A DNA stretch of 64,000 bases from Labilithrix luteola (lineage in GTDB: Bacteria > Myxococcota_A > Polyangia > Polyangiales > Polyangiaceae): contig NZ_CP012333.1 of assembly GCF_001263205.1 (NCBI RefSeq), positions 10,707,501-10,771,500 on the forward strand, written 5' to 3'. The translations under genes were made by a program, and so were the position numbers. This document shows positions 25,530-35,115 of the stretch, one piece after another (the first letter of the stretch is position 1; every line of letters starts with the position of its first letter). Below the pieces are notes generated by a model. The model saw only the letters and a program-made list of their open reading frames with translations, ran no database searches and was not told the DNA's origin.

Positions 25530-27440
25530 CTAGCGCGGTTGGCGGCGGGGAATGAAGAGCGCGCGGCCCTCGGCTGGGAGGCGCGTCTCTGCCGACGGCG
25601 CGCCGAAGCGGCTCGTGAACTGCTCCGCGCAGCCCTCCGGCAAGAGATCCGGATAGAGGCTCACCCCCGCGAAGTCGTGCGAACGGTAGAAGGTCTCGAA
25701 CGTCTGCCAGTCCTGCTCGTCGAAGCAGCGCGTCTGGCGGCGTGCCGTGCGAATCTCGGGATTGTCTGGCGCGAACAGCTTCGCGAAGCCGAGATCGTAG
25801 AACGGCTTCGCTTGGGCCTCGGTCATGCGTGAGAGCAGGAGACCGACGACGTCCTTCTTGTGGAAGCGACGATAGGCGTACGTGGTCGACGTGAGCGCGT
25901 AGTACGGGCAGAGATCCTGGGTGGCGACGCCGTTGCCGCCCGAGATGCAGAACGGCCAGTCGAGCACGGCTTCACCCGGCTCCTCACGAACCGCCGTCAT
26001 GTAGGCCCAGAACGAAGCGTCGGGCCTGAAAACGTCGTAGCGGAAGGCTGCGTAGGCGGTCACCGTCTCGACGGCGGCGAAGAGGCCGATGGCGGTCGCC
26101 CAGGCGCGGACGCGAGCGACCGCGAAGTCCACGTGCGCGCCGAGCGCGACGAGCGCGAACCAGATCGGAAAAAAGAGCGTTGCACGACCGGCGACCCGGT
26201 TGAACTGGAACCAAGGAAAGAGGCGAAGCGTCGGCAGCGCACGCGGGTGGTAGAGAAAGCAGAGGACGAACGCGGCAAGGATGGGCGCGTAGACCACGAG
26301 CTCGCGACGGCGTTTGGCGCCTCGGAGACCGACGATGGCGAGCGCGAGCAGCGCCCAGCCTGTCGAGAACTCGCCGATGCCCTCGGCGTCGCCGAAGATC
26401 GCGACCATCGCCTTCGACTGCGGGCCGATGAACGGAAGATAAGGAAAGAGCAGCCGGAACTGGCTCGCCCAGAAGCTTCCACCGGGGCCCGAGAACGTGA
26501 ACTTCCGCGTGGCGAGGAAGATCTGCGCCACGATGGGCAAGTAGAGCCACAACGCCACGACCAGCAGCGAGGCAAACAGGATGGTCGTCGCGGGGTGCTC
26601 GCGAAGCTCGCGCAGCGGCGCGCGCGGGAGCACCGCCGCGACGAGGTTCTCGCCGCGGCGACGCGCGCGAATCACGAGAACGATGGCCGCGATCGAGGTG
26701 ACCGCGAACGAGAGGAGCGCGTACCCCACCACGTAGCCGATATCGAGCCCCAGCAGCAGCGGCAGCAGCACGATGCGCGCCAGCACGAGCCTCGCACTCC
26801 AGCGCTGCCGGCGCACGAGACGTCGGAAAAGCACGAAGTCGACGACGATCGAAAGCAGCGCCCAGTGCAGCGGCGTCACGTTCATGTGATGCGGGAACTT
26901 GTAGACCGCATAGAAATTCATGAACGTGCCCACGAACGCCACGAGCACCGCACGCGACGCGCCCTCTTCACGACGGAGCAGGAAATAGGTACCGAGCGAC
27001 GAGATGGCAACGCTCGCAACCTGATAGAGCTGCAGCCACGGCCCCTCGCCGAACCGTCCGTGGAGGAGCGTGTAGACGAGGTCTCGCTCGACCCCCCAGG
27101 GCAGGAAGACGACGAGCGTGCCGAAGGGATAGAGCATCGCCCTCGTCGACTCGAGCTGGAGGCGCGGCAAGACGCCGAGCGTCAGGTGCTCCTCCATCAT
27201 GTAACCGAGGTGCTCGAGCGCGTTCGTGTCGTCGACGTTGACGAGCGGCCCCGAGAAATCGCGGACGACGACCAACGCGAATGCCAGCGTCGCCAAGAGA
27301 AGGGCGCCGATGCAGAACGCGTCGGCGCGGAGCGTGCTCAGTGCGCGCGAGGCGCCCGCTCGGTCCGGGCGAGTCCCTTCCTCGAAAAGCTCGTGACGGC
27401 CGGCGTAGACCCCACTGGAAGGTAGAGGTTCGTCTGCCAT
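25530..27440 (-). CDS. Polytopic membrane protein, glycosyltransferase (GT-C)-like
   Basis: A 636-aa inner-membrane protein with about 11-13 hydrophobic helices between residues 45 and 460 (for example FCIGALLLATLAFALVVV, VLLPLLLGLDIGYVVGYALL, ILFASLLVVALWLYLPIV). The first periplasmic loop contains VNVDDTNALEHLGYM, where paired Asp residues recall the catalytic DD/DE loop of GT-C enzymes. A soluble C-terminal domain of about 150 aa follows. It resembles uncharacterised mannosyl/arabinosyl-transferase-like proteins, but no family could be fixed. It is divergent from another GT-C-like gene 125 bp away, so both may serve surface glycan synthesis. Confidence 0.7.
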   Translation of the reverse strand: MADEPLPSSGVYAGRHELFEEGTRPDRAGASRALSTLRADAFCIGALLLATLAFALVVVRDFSGPLVNVDDTNALEHLGYMMEEHLTLGVLPRLQLESTRAMLYPFGTLVVFLPWGVERDLVYTLLHGRFGEGPWLQLYQVASVAISSLGTYFLLRREEGASRAVLVAFVGTFMNFYAVYKFPHHMNVTPLHWALLSIVVDFVLFRRLVRRQRWSARLVLARIVLLPLLLGLDIGYVVGYALLSFAVTSIAAIVLVIRARRRGENLVAAVLPRAPLRELREHPATTILFASLLVVALWLYLPIVAQIFLATRKFTFSGPGGSFWASQFRLLFPYLPFIGPQSKAMVAIFGDAEGIGEFSTGWALLALAIVGLRGAKRRRELVVYAPILAAFVLCFLYHPRALPTLRLFPWFQFNRVAGRATLFFPIWFALVALGAHVDFAVARVRAWATAIGLFAAVETVTAYAAFRYDVFRPDASFWAYMTAVREEPGEAVLDWPFCISGGNGVATQDLCPYYALTSTTYAYRRFHKKDVVGLLLSRMTEAQAKPFYDLGFAKLFAPDNPEIRTARRQTRCFDEQDWQTFETFYRSHDFAGVSLYPDLLPEGCAEQFTSRFGAPSAETRLPAEGRALFIPRRQPR

Positions 27441-27565
27441 CCTCGTTTCGGGGGCACCCACGCGCCACCTCTAAAACGCAAGCCCCCTCGCATCAACCTC
27501 CGGATCGGCCCCGCTTTCGATTCTCGGGTTCCCACGCGAGCGATCCGGGCTAAATAGGCCGCCGG

Positions 27566-29389
27566 ATGCCCGAAGGAGCGACCAAGCCGCCGCTTTGGGT
27601 GCGCGCGGCCGTCTGGACGGCTTCGCGCACGGCGGCACTGCCCGTTGGCATCAAGGCCGCGCTGTTCGTCGCGCTCTTGCTGCACGGGTGCGGGCTTTGG
27701 TGGGGAATGCCCGCGTCCGACGCGTGGGACAACGACGGGGTCGCGCCGCGCGACTTCCTCCCCGGCCTCGCCCAAACCTTCACGCCGGGCGAGTTCTATA
27801 CCTACCCGCCACTTCACCTGGCGTTCCTCGCCGTCCTGACCCTCCCCGTCACGATCGTCGCGGTGCTGCGAGCACCGACATTGACCGTCGCTGGGGTGCT
27901 CCACGAGATCATCGAGCCGCCGTACATGACGACGATGGCCATGACCGCGAGGGTCGTGAGCCTGGTGATGTCGCTCGGCATCGTCGTCGCGCTCGCGAAG
28001 ATCGCCGAGGAGATCGCCCCGCGAGGGAAGGAGCGCAGCGCGGCGGTTTTCACCGCGTGGTTCGCGGCGCTCGGAGCGCCGTTCACGTTTTACTCCCACA
28101 CGTCGAACCTCGACGTCCCCTCCCTCTTCTGGGCGTCGTTCGCCGCCCTCTCCCTGACGCGCGCGATCGTGCGCCGAGAGCCACGCAGGCTACGGACCTT
28201 CGCGCTGCTCGCCGCGTGCGGCGTGGCGACGAAAGATCAGGCTTACGCGGTCTTCCTCTACGGAGCGCCTGCCGCGCTGGCGCTGTGGTTCGTCCTCGAC
28301 GACTGGGCGCGCAAAAGCGCCAAGACGATCGCGCGCGAAGCGGGCCTCGCCGCCGCCATCGGTGCCGGCTTCCTCGCGCTCGTCGACGGCGCCATTTTCA
28401 ACCCGACGGGATTCCGCGCGCGTGTGCGCTTCCTCTCGGGCTCGGCGAGCCAGGACTTCGCGCAGTACGCGAAGACCGCTGCCGGCCGATGGCTCGCGTT
28501 CCTCGACACCGCGCGCTACTTCGAGCGGCACTACCCGGCGTTTCTGGCCGGCTTCATCGCACTCGGCCTCGTCGTGCTCCTCGTCCAGGTCGCCCGGCGA
28601 AACAAACGAGACCTTCTCATCGCTCCGGAGGCGCGAGGCCTCGTCGGCGCGCTAATTCCGCTGCTCCTCGTGTTGAGCTTCACGCTGGGTTTCAACCTGG
28701 TCGCGCGGCGCGTCGAGGAGCGTTTCACGCTGCCGCAGATGCTCTTCGCCTCGATCTACGGCGGATACGGCGTCGCGGTGCTCTGGACGAGCGACTGGCT
28801 CGCCAAGGTCAAACCGCTCGCGTGGTTGGTCCGCGCAGGTCTCGTCGCAGCGCTCTCCACCGCGCTCTATCGCTGCATGACCATCGACGCCACGCTGCTC
28901 GCCGAGCCGCGCTACCAGACGGAGGCCTTCCTCGCCTCGCACGTACAACCTGGTGACGTGGTCGAGGTGCACGGGCTCAACACCTATCTCCCGCGTTTTC
29001 CACCGCAGGCCAAGGTCGTGCGCGTCGACCATCGGCCGGTCGACCGACGTGGTCCCCTGCCCGGCGTCGAGGAAGTCCGTCAGCCCCTCACCGACATCGC
29101 CAAGCGGAACCCACGATGGGTCGTCGCGAGTGATTGCTACGTGTGGCGCTACCTCGAGCGCCCCGACATCGGCTTTCTCTCGAGCGGTGGACGCATGCTC
29201 CCGCCGACGCAAGCCCTCGAGGCCGCAGACCAAGACGCAACGATCTTCTTCCGTCAGCTGTACGGCGGCCAGAACGGCTATCACGTGGCCGACGACGCCT
29301 ACGTTCACGAAGGGCTCTTCCCGCGCGTGTTCCTGCACGCGAGCTTGTCCTGCCGAACGGTCACGTTCGAGCGGAACGCGCCCCCCTGA
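27566..29389 (+). CDS. Glycosyltransferase family 39-like integral membrane protein
   Basis: A 607-aa polytopic protein. The first loop after helix one reads SDAWDNDGVAPRDFLPGL; the Asp pair matches the usual catalytic position of GT39/PMT and related GT-C enzymes. FYTYPPLHLAFLAVLTLP follows in the pattern YPPL seen in ArnT-like proteins. At least ten further hydrophobic segments reach about residue 460, then a soluble C-terminal region (VEVHGLNTYLPRFPPQAKVV). It presumably transfers a sugar from a polyprenyl phosphate on the periplasmic side; donor and acceptor are unknown. It is divergent from the gene at 25530-27440 and ends 9 bp from the stop of the DUF362 gene. Confidence 0.75.
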   Translation: MPEGATKPPLWVRAAVWTASRTAALPVGIKAALFVALLLHGCGLWWGMPASDAWDNDGVAPRDFLPGLAQTFTPGEFYTYPPLHLAFLAVLTLPVTIVAVLRAPTLTVAGVLHEIIEPPYMTTMAMTARVVSLVMSLGIVVALAKIAEEIAPRGKERSAAVFTAWFAALGAPFTFYSHTSNLDVPSLFWASFAALSLTRAIVRREPRRLRTFALLAACGVATKDQAYAVFLYGAPAALALWFVLDDWARKSAKTIAREAGLAAAIGAGFLALVDGAIFNPTGFRARVRFLSGSASQDFAQYAKTAAGRWLAFLDTARYFERHYPAFLAGFIALGLVVLLVQVARRNKRDLLIAPEARGLVGALIPLLLVLSFTLGFNLVARRVEERFTLPQMLFASIYGGYGVAVLWTSDWLAKVKPLAWLVRAGLVAALSTALYRCMTIDATLLAEPRYQTEAFLASHVQPGDVVEVHGLNTYLPRFPPQAKVVRVDHRPVDRRGPLPGVEEVRQPLTDIAKRNPRWVVASDCYVWRYLERPDIGFLSSGGRMLPPTQALEAADQDATIFFRQLYGGQNGYHVADDAYVHEGLFPRVFLHASLSCRTVTFERNAPP

Positions 29390-29398
29390 GACGACACC

Positions 29399-30688
29399 TC
29401 AGTACGGAGCCGACGAAGTCGCTTCCTTGCGTCGCGCCCGGGCCTTGAGCTCCGGCGACTCGGTCACGGCCATGCCGATGAGGCGCATGCCTTCGGCAAA
29501 GTGTTTGGCGCCGACGTCGACGAGCTGCCGGTTCGGTGCCCCCACGTCGGGGAAGCCTTGCGCGTTCGAAGGGACCTTGCCCCAGTTCGCGAAGAGACGT
29601 CCCCACGGGCTCTCGAGAACCGGTGCCATCTTCTCCTTCGCGAAGCGCGGGTACCAGAACATGTCGTGGTAGGCGACGCTCGCCACGTAGGCCCATGGCG
29701 CGAGCCATGTCTTGAGCGACCACTCGACGGGCTTCTTCAGCGGCCCCCAGTAGATGCGATGCTGGTTCTTCGAGGCGAAGGTCATCTTCTTGAAGGGCCC
29801 GTCGAAGTGCCAGTTCTCGCGCGCGGCATCTTCGTCACCGACGATTTCGATGTCGCGCACGTCGCCGCAACCGAGCCCGAGCTCGTGGGCGAGTCGGATG
29901 AACTTGCAATCACGCATCGGATCCATGCCCATCAGCTTCGCGGCGACGGCATCGATCGCCACTTGATCGCTCGACGCGAGGATGACGTCCTTCACGTGGG
30001 GGATCATGCAGCGCGGGCCCGGACCATCGCCCGCGAACGTACCGTCCATCACGGCGAAGACGCCGCGGAAGATCTTCTTCTGGATCATCAGGAGGTCCAC
30101 GAGCGTTTCGTGGATGACCGGGTGGGTCCAGTGGCGGTGCTCGTTCAAGAGGCCGCCGAAGGCGTTTTTCATCGCGCCGGTCGTCGTCGTGAAGATGTGC
30201 GTCTTGACCGTCGGCAAGTGGATGATGTTCTCGCCGATGAAGCGCTTCGGAATCGAGAAGCCCTTCGGGAAGACATCGTTGAGGCAGAGAAACTTCTTCG
30301 TCAGATCACCGACGGCATCGCGGACGTCGATCCACTCTTCGCCTTCGTAGAGGTGCACGTTGCGAATGCAGTGCGCCTCTACGACGTCGATTTGCTTGTT
30401 CTCGCGCTCGCCGAGGTGCGCATCGATCACCACCGTGCGGTTGTGGCACGCGTGGATGAGATCCTTCCTGTAGCCGTCCTTCTCCATGGCGCGGATGACG
30501 CCATCGAGCTGCCAGGGAACGGTCGACGATCCCGGATAGAAGAAGTGCCAGGAGATGTTGACCTTGAGGCCGGTGTCGGCCGACTTGTCGACCACCTCCT
30601 GGTACCGCGCCAGGTTCATCAGGCGGTGGTAGTCCTCGCGGACGGTGGCCGGCTTCGTTCGGAGAATAGCGACGCGCGACTTGGCCAT
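29399..30688 (-). CDS. DUF362 domain-containing protein
   Basis: A 429-aa cytoplasmic protein. The core matches DUF362: IIHLPTVKTHIFTTTTGAMKNAFGGLL, RHWTHPVIHETLVDLLMI, FAVMDGTFAGDGPGPRC and VILASSDQVAIDAVAAKLMGMDP. Members are often annotated as iron-sulfur proteins, but no ferredoxin-type Cys cluster was seen here. The reaction is not established for this subgroup. The next gene on the same strand (30764) lies upstream, 75 bp away. Confidence 0.85.
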   Translation of the reverse strand: MAKSRVAILRTKPATVREDYHRLMNLARYQEVVDKSADTGLKVNISWHFFYPGSSTVPWQLDGVIRAMEKDGYRKDLIHACHNRTVVIDAHLGERENKQIDVVEAHCIRNVHLYEGEEWIDVRDAVGDLTKKFLCLNDVFPKGFSIPKRFIGENIIHLPTVKTHIFTTTTGAMKNAFGGLLNEHRHWTHPVIHETLVDLLMIQKKIFRGVFAVMDGTFAGDGPGPRCMIPHVKDVILASSDQVAIDAVAAKLMGMDPMRDCKFIRLAHELGLGCGDVRDIEIVGDEDAARENWHFDGPFKKMTFASKNQHRIYWGPLKKPVEWSLKTWLAPWAYVASVAYHDMFWYPRFAKEKMAPVLESPWGRLFANWGKVPSNAQGFPDVGAPNRQLVDVGAKHFAEGMRLIGMAVTESPELKARARRKEATSSAPY

Positions 30689-30763
30689 GGGGCCACTACT
30701 CTAGTGCAGAGTCCCCGAGCGCGCGGGTCCCGTCACGCGTACACGAGCGTCGCAGCGACCGCC

Positions 30764-31594
30764 TTACTCAGGCAGAAGCTTGTTCTCGAGAATGCGTGCG
30801 TCGCTCAGACACTCTTGGCCGAAGATCACCGGATCGGGTGCGGTGAACGACTTGGCCACGAAGTTCACGGTCGCTTCGGCGCCTTCGAAGGCCACGTTCA
30901 TGATGCACGCTTTGTTCGTGCAGTGCGCGCCGTTCGCCGCGTCGTGGTGCTCGCTGTTGAGCGGCACACCGTTGTTCACGAAGCCGACGACGTGTCCGAT
31001 CTGGTGGAGCAGCGCGGACTGCTCGACGAGCGGTGCGATGGCCGAGTTGGGATTGGCGGTGATGGCCGGCTTGAAGATGGCAATGACGCCCTTGTCGGCG
31101 ATGGCGGTGCTCGTCACGTCGGGCAAAACGGTGCCCGCGTCGTCTTTGAATTTCCCGTCGAGGAACACCACGTAGAAGCTCGCCGTAGCGGCGGTCGACG
31201 CTCCCTGACGATGCGTCTTCGCAATCGCGAGCACGTCGCTCTTCGTGAACTCTCCGGCCGTCACGTCGTCGAGCTTTTCCATGCCCTCGAGCGTGTTCGG
31301 GAACGAGATGTCCTTCTTGCCATCGAACAGCGCGTTCGTGTTCGTGCGGAACAGGTTCCACACGTCCTTGTACTGGCCGCCCGTCCCGACGTAGGGCGCA
31401 GCCCCGGCCGCGTAGTCGACTTCGATGTCGACGTTGGTGACGTTCGGTCCGAAGAGCGTCTGTGCGTCGACCTTCGCCGCGCGGGTGCCGGAGGAGCCCG
31501 ACGAACCGTCGCTCGAACTCGAGCACGACAGCGAGGCAAGAGCGCTTGCGAGCGCAATACCGAGCGAGATTCCCCCAAAACGAAGCAAGCGCAT
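30764..31594 (-). CDS. Metzincin-like lipoprotein with altered zinc-site Glu
   Basis: A 276-aa protein with lipobox ASLSC and a Ser/Gly linker (DGSSGSSG). Residues 197-204 read HQIGHVVG, and H224-C-x4-C-x-M232 follows (HCTNKACIMN). This reproduces most of the archaemetzincin/metzincin layout (HExxHxxG then HCx4CxM, the last as Met-turn), but the catalytic Glu is Gln198 and about 19 residues separate the Gly from the HC pair. It may be an inactive relative binding zinc or peptide, or an unusual protease. The domain upstream (YVVFLDGKFKDD) has the strand-plus-edge layout of such peptidases. ATG 31594 starts the signal sequence; the gene is divergent from the AddB-like gene. Confidence 0.72.
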   Translation of the reverse strand: MRLLRFGGISLGIALASALASLSCSSSSDGSSGSSGTRAAKVDAQTLFGPNVTNVDIEVDYAAGAAPYVGTGGQYKDVWNLFRTNTNALFDGKKDISFPNTLEGMEKLDDVTAGEFTKSDVLAIAKTHRQGASTAATASFYVVFLDGKFKDDAGTVLPDVTSTAIADKGVIAIFKPAITANPNSAIAPLVEQSALLHQIGHVVGFVNNGVPLNSEHHDAANGAHCTNKACIMNVAFEGAEATVNFVAKSFTAPDPVIFGQECLSDARILENKLLPE

Positions 31595-31812
31595 CGGCGC
31601 GCATCCTGGTCCGAGAGTGGTTCCGAGGCAAGGGCACTCACCTCGAAATCGCCACACGAAAGCGGCCCCGAACGCCCGTCGCGAGGTGCTGGCGGACGGC
31701 AGCCACCCCCGAGGACGGAAGGTTTCGGGGCGAGCTCTTGGCCGTTCTTTTCTCGGATCCGTTGCGTCCGGGTAGCGGGCTTCGGGCAGCGCGTGTATGC
31801 CCTCTCTCTCGT

Positions 31813-34800
31813 ATGCGGATTCTTCTCTGCCCGAGCGCCGAAGGACGCCTCTCGCGAGCCTCCGAGTGGCTCGGATCTCGGACCGAACGGCACGTGACGA
31901 TCGTGGGGGCATCCACCGATGCCGCCGCGGAGATCGCTCGTCGCGCCCTCCTCGCAAGTCCGGAGCGCGCCTCGTTCGGCTGGCAGCGGACCACCCTCGG
32001 CGTTCTCGCGGTCACCCTCGCCCGCCCCGAGCTCGCCGCCCGAGGCCTCGTTCCGGTCTCCGGCCTCGCGCTCGAGGCGGCGTGTGCGCGCGTCGTCCAC
32101 GAGAACCGAGAGAACCTCGGACGGTTCGGCCCCATCGGTGATCGGCCGGGATTGCCGCGCGCCCTCGCGCGCACTGTCAACGAGCTTCGTCTGGCCGGTA
32201 CGCCCGAGCTCGACGACGCCGATCTGACGCGCCTTTTGCAGGCCTACGAATCGGAGCTCGCGACCGCCGGACTCGCCGATCGCGCTCGAACCTTCGCCAT
32301 CGCCACCGAGCGCGTCGCGGCCCTTTCGGCGGACGACATCGGGCCCGTCCTCTTCGTCGACGTCCCGCTGCGAACGCGCGCCGAGCGCGATTTCGTCAGC
32401 GCCCTCGCTGCGCGGGCACCGGCGGTCCTCGCGACGATTGCCACGGGCGACCATCGAACCCTCGATCTCACCAAGGCCGCGCTCGGACCGAAGGTCGAGA
32501 TCGACATCGCGAAACCCCACGGCGCAGGAGAAGAGACGTCGGCGCTCACGCGCTTGCACGCGAGTCTCTTCGGCGAGCACACGCACGCGCCTCTTTCGAT
32601 CGACGACGGCGACGAGGTCACCGTTCTTTCGGCCCCCGGTGAGAGCCGCGAGGCGGTCGAGATCGCGCGCCTCACGCTGCGTGAAGCCTCCAAGGGCACC
32701 GCACTCGACAAGATCGCCATCCTGCTCCGTGCTCCGCAGTACGGCGCGCACCTCGAAGAAGCCTTCCGACGCGCCAACGTCCCCGTGTTCTTCGCGCGAG
32801 GAACGCGAAAGCCGGATCCTTCGGGGCGCGCGCTGCTCGCCCTCCTGGCGTGCGCCGCGGAAGGTCTCTCGGCACGTCGCTTCGCCGAGTACCTCTCGCT
32901 CGGCCAGGTTCCCGACGAAGACGAGACCGGCGCTCCGCCCGCGGCGATTCCGGCAGCCGACCGCGTGACGCGCCCCGACGAAGAAGCGATGGGCGCGCTC
33001 CTCGGTGAGTCGGCCGCAAGCCTCGACGAACAAGAGGAGGAGGCTCCGCCGTCGTCCGTGCCTCCGGTCGCCGAAGAAGACCGCGCGGCGGCGTTCGGAA
33101 CGCTTCGCGCCCCTCGCCACTGGGAACGCCTTCTCGTCGACGCCGCGGTCATCGGCGGCAAGGAGCGCTGGGAGCGGCGCCTCGAGGGTCTCCACGAGAA
33201 GCTCGCGATGGACCTTCGCGCCTACGAAGGCAAAGGCGAAGACACACTGGCCGAAGGCGTACGTCGCGACATGGGCGCGCTCGGCACGCTCCGTCGCTTC
33301 GCCGTGCCGCTCGTCGGAGACCTCGCCGCGCTTCCCGGCGGTCCCGCCTCCAAGCACCGAGCGGCCACCTGGGGCGACTGGCTCGACGCGCTCGAGGGCC
33401 TCGCCACGCGCGCTATCCGCCGTCCGGATCGCGTGCTCTCCGTCCTCGCGGAGCTCCGGCCCATGGCGCGCGTCGGCCCCGTCGACATCACCGAGGTGCG
33501 CCTGGTCCTCGAAGGGCGCCTCTCGCAGCTGGTCGTTCCTCACACCGGCCGGCGCTATGGCAAGGTCTACATCGCCACGATCGAAGAGGCGCGTGGCCTC
33601 GCCTTCGACGTCGTGTTCGTCCCGGGCCTCGCCGAAAAGATCTTTCCGCAGAAGGTCGTCGAAGATCCGCTCCTCCTCGACGACGCGCGCCGCCGCGTCG
33701 GCGCCGATCTCCCCACGAACGACGAGCGCACCGAAGAGGAACGTCTCGCGCTCCGTCTCGCCGTCGGGGCCGCGTCGAGGCGCATCGTGCTTTCGTACCC
33801 GCGCGTCGACGTCGAACAAGCACGTCCACGCACGCCGTCGTTCTACGGGCTCGAAATTCTCCGCGTCGCCGAAGGCGAGCTTCGTGGCTTCGAGCACCTC
33901 GCCGAGACCGCCGCCAAGCGCGTCGAGGCGCGCATCGGCTGGCCGGCTCCGGCACGCGCGCAAGACGCCATCGACGAAGCCGAGCACGATCTTGCGCTCC
34001 TCGAGGCCATCCTCAAGAAGCCGGAAGATCAGGGCGTGGGCGAAGCCCACTACCTACTCAACGCGAACGAGCATCTCGCCCGCGCGCTTCGCTTCCGTGG
34101 ACGGCGCTGGCTCAAGGCGTGGAAGGCCTGCGACGGTCTCGTCGAACCGCCCGAAGAGGCACTCGCCGCGATTCGCGAGCACGCGCTCACGGCGAGGTCC
34201 TATTCGCCCACCGCGCTGCAGAACTACGCGGCCTGTCCGTACCGCTTCTTCCTTTCGGCCGTCCACAAGCTGGCCCCTCGCGAAGAGCTCGTGCCCATCG
34301 AAGACCTCGATCCGCTCACGCGCGGCTCGCTCGTCCACGAGGTGCAGTTCACGCTGCTCACGAAGCTCCACGCCGAAGGCCTTTTGCCGGTCGGCAAAGC
34401 GCGGCTCGAACGCGCTCGCGAGATGCTCGACGGCGTGCTCGACGAGGCCGCCGAGGAGGCGCGTGACCGCCTGAGCCCGGCGATCGACCGCGTCTTCTAC
34501 GACGCCATCGAAGGTATCCGCGCCGATCTCCGCGAATGGCTGCGGCGCATGGCCGACGAGCCCGATTGGACCCCCTCCTTCTTCGAGCTCTCGTTCGGAT
34601 TGAAAGATCGCCGCGACCAGGACTCGCACAGCACCGACGATCCGGCCGTGCTCGACGTCGGCATTCGTCTGCGCGGCTCGATCGACCTCGTCGAAAAGCA
34701 CGACTCGGGCAAGCTGCGCGCGACCGACCACAAGACCGGCAAGGTCCGTGCGAAGGGCGGAGAGACGGTGATCGGCAAGGGCGAGGTCCTCCAGCCGGTT

Positions 34801-35115
34801 CTCTATGCACTCACGATCGAGAAGCTCTTTCCGAAGGCGAAGATCGACGGCGGGCGCCTTTACTACTGCACGAGTGCGGGCGATTTCACGAAGGTCGACA
34901 TTCCGCTCTCGGACGAAGCGCGCTCGGCCGCGAAGCTCGTGGCCGCCACCGTCGGCGACGCGATCAGCGGCGGCTTCCTTCCGGCGGCGCCCGCGAAAGA
35001 CGCGTGCCGTTACTGCGACTTCCGCCCCGTCTGCGGGCCGTACGAAGAGATCCGAACACGACGCAAAGCGCGCGACCGCTTGAAGCCCCTTATCGAGCTC
35101 CGGAAGCACCGATGA
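31813..35115 (+). CDS. AddB-like PD-(D/E)XK nuclease subunit of a helicase-nuclease
   Basis: A 1100-aa protein. The N-terminal part is an SF1-helicase fold without a Walker A: where one is expected the sequence is IVGASTDAAAEIARRAL, so it looks inactivated, as in some AddB/RexB proteins. Helicase-like blocks recur (GRRYGKVYIATIEEARGLAFDVVFVPGLAE). The C-terminal RecB-type nuclease has GSIDLVE and ATDHKTGK (catalytic D and DxK, near residue 970). Cys in YAACPYRFF and CRYCDFRPVCG make the Cx(n)CxxCx5C set that holds a 4Fe-4S cluster in AddB. Its TGA overlaps the ATG of the AddA-like gene. Together they should process double-strand ends for recombination. Confidence 0.88.
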   Translation: MRILLCPSAEGRLSRASEWLGSRTERHVTIVGASTDAAAEIARRALLASPERASFGWQRTTLGVLAVTLARPELAARGLVPVSGLALEAACARVVHENRENLGRFGPIGDRPGLPRALARTVNELRLAGTPELDDADLTRLLQAYESELATAGLADRARTFAIATERVAALSADDIGPVLFVDVPLRTRAERDFVSALAARAPAVLATIATGDHRTLDLTKAALGPKVEIDIAKPHGAGEETSALTRLHASLFGEHTHAPLSIDDGDEVTVLSAPGESREAVEIARLTLREASKGTALDKIAILLRAPQYGAHLEEAFRRANVPVFFARGTRKPDPSGRALLALLACAAEGLSARRFAEYLSLGQVPDEDETGAPPAAIPAADRVTRPDEEAMGALLGESAASLDEQEEEAPPSSVPPVAEEDRAAAFGTLRAPRHWERLLVDAAVIGGKERWERRLEGLHEKLAMDLRAYEGKGEDTLAEGVRRDMGALGTLRRFAVPLVGDLAALPGGPASKHRAATWGDWLDALEGLATRAIRRPDRVLSVLAELRPMARVGPVDITEVRLVLEGRLSQLVVPHTGRRYGKVYIATIEEARGLAFDVVFVPGLAEKIFPQKVVEDPLLLDDARRRVGADLPTNDERTEEERLALRLAVGAASRRIVLSYPRVDVEQARPRTPSFYGLEILRVAEGELRGFEHLAETAAKRVEARIGWPAPARAQDAIDEAEHDLALLEAILKKPEDQGVGEAHYLLNANEHLARALRFRGRRWLKAWKACDGLVEPPEEALAAIREHALTARSYSPTALQNYAACPYRFFLSAVHKLAPREELVPIEDLDPLTRGSLVHEVQFTLLTKLHAEGLLPVGKARLERAREMLDGVLDEAAEEARDRLSPAIDRVFYDAIEGIRADLREWLRRMADEPDWTPSFFELSFGLKDRRDQDSHSTDDPAVLDVGIRLRGSIDLVEKHDSGKLRATDHKTGKVRAKGGETVIGKGEVLQPVLYALTIEKLFPKAKIDGGRLYYCTSAGDFTKVDIPLSDEARSAAKLVAATVGDAISGGFLPAAPAKDACRYCDFRPVCGPYEEIRTRRKARDRLKPLIELRKHR

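Noticed and set aside
31261..34050. A 929-codon minus-strand frame
   Set aside because: It lies opposite the AddB-like gene and shows only low-complexity Arg/Gly/Ala sequence.
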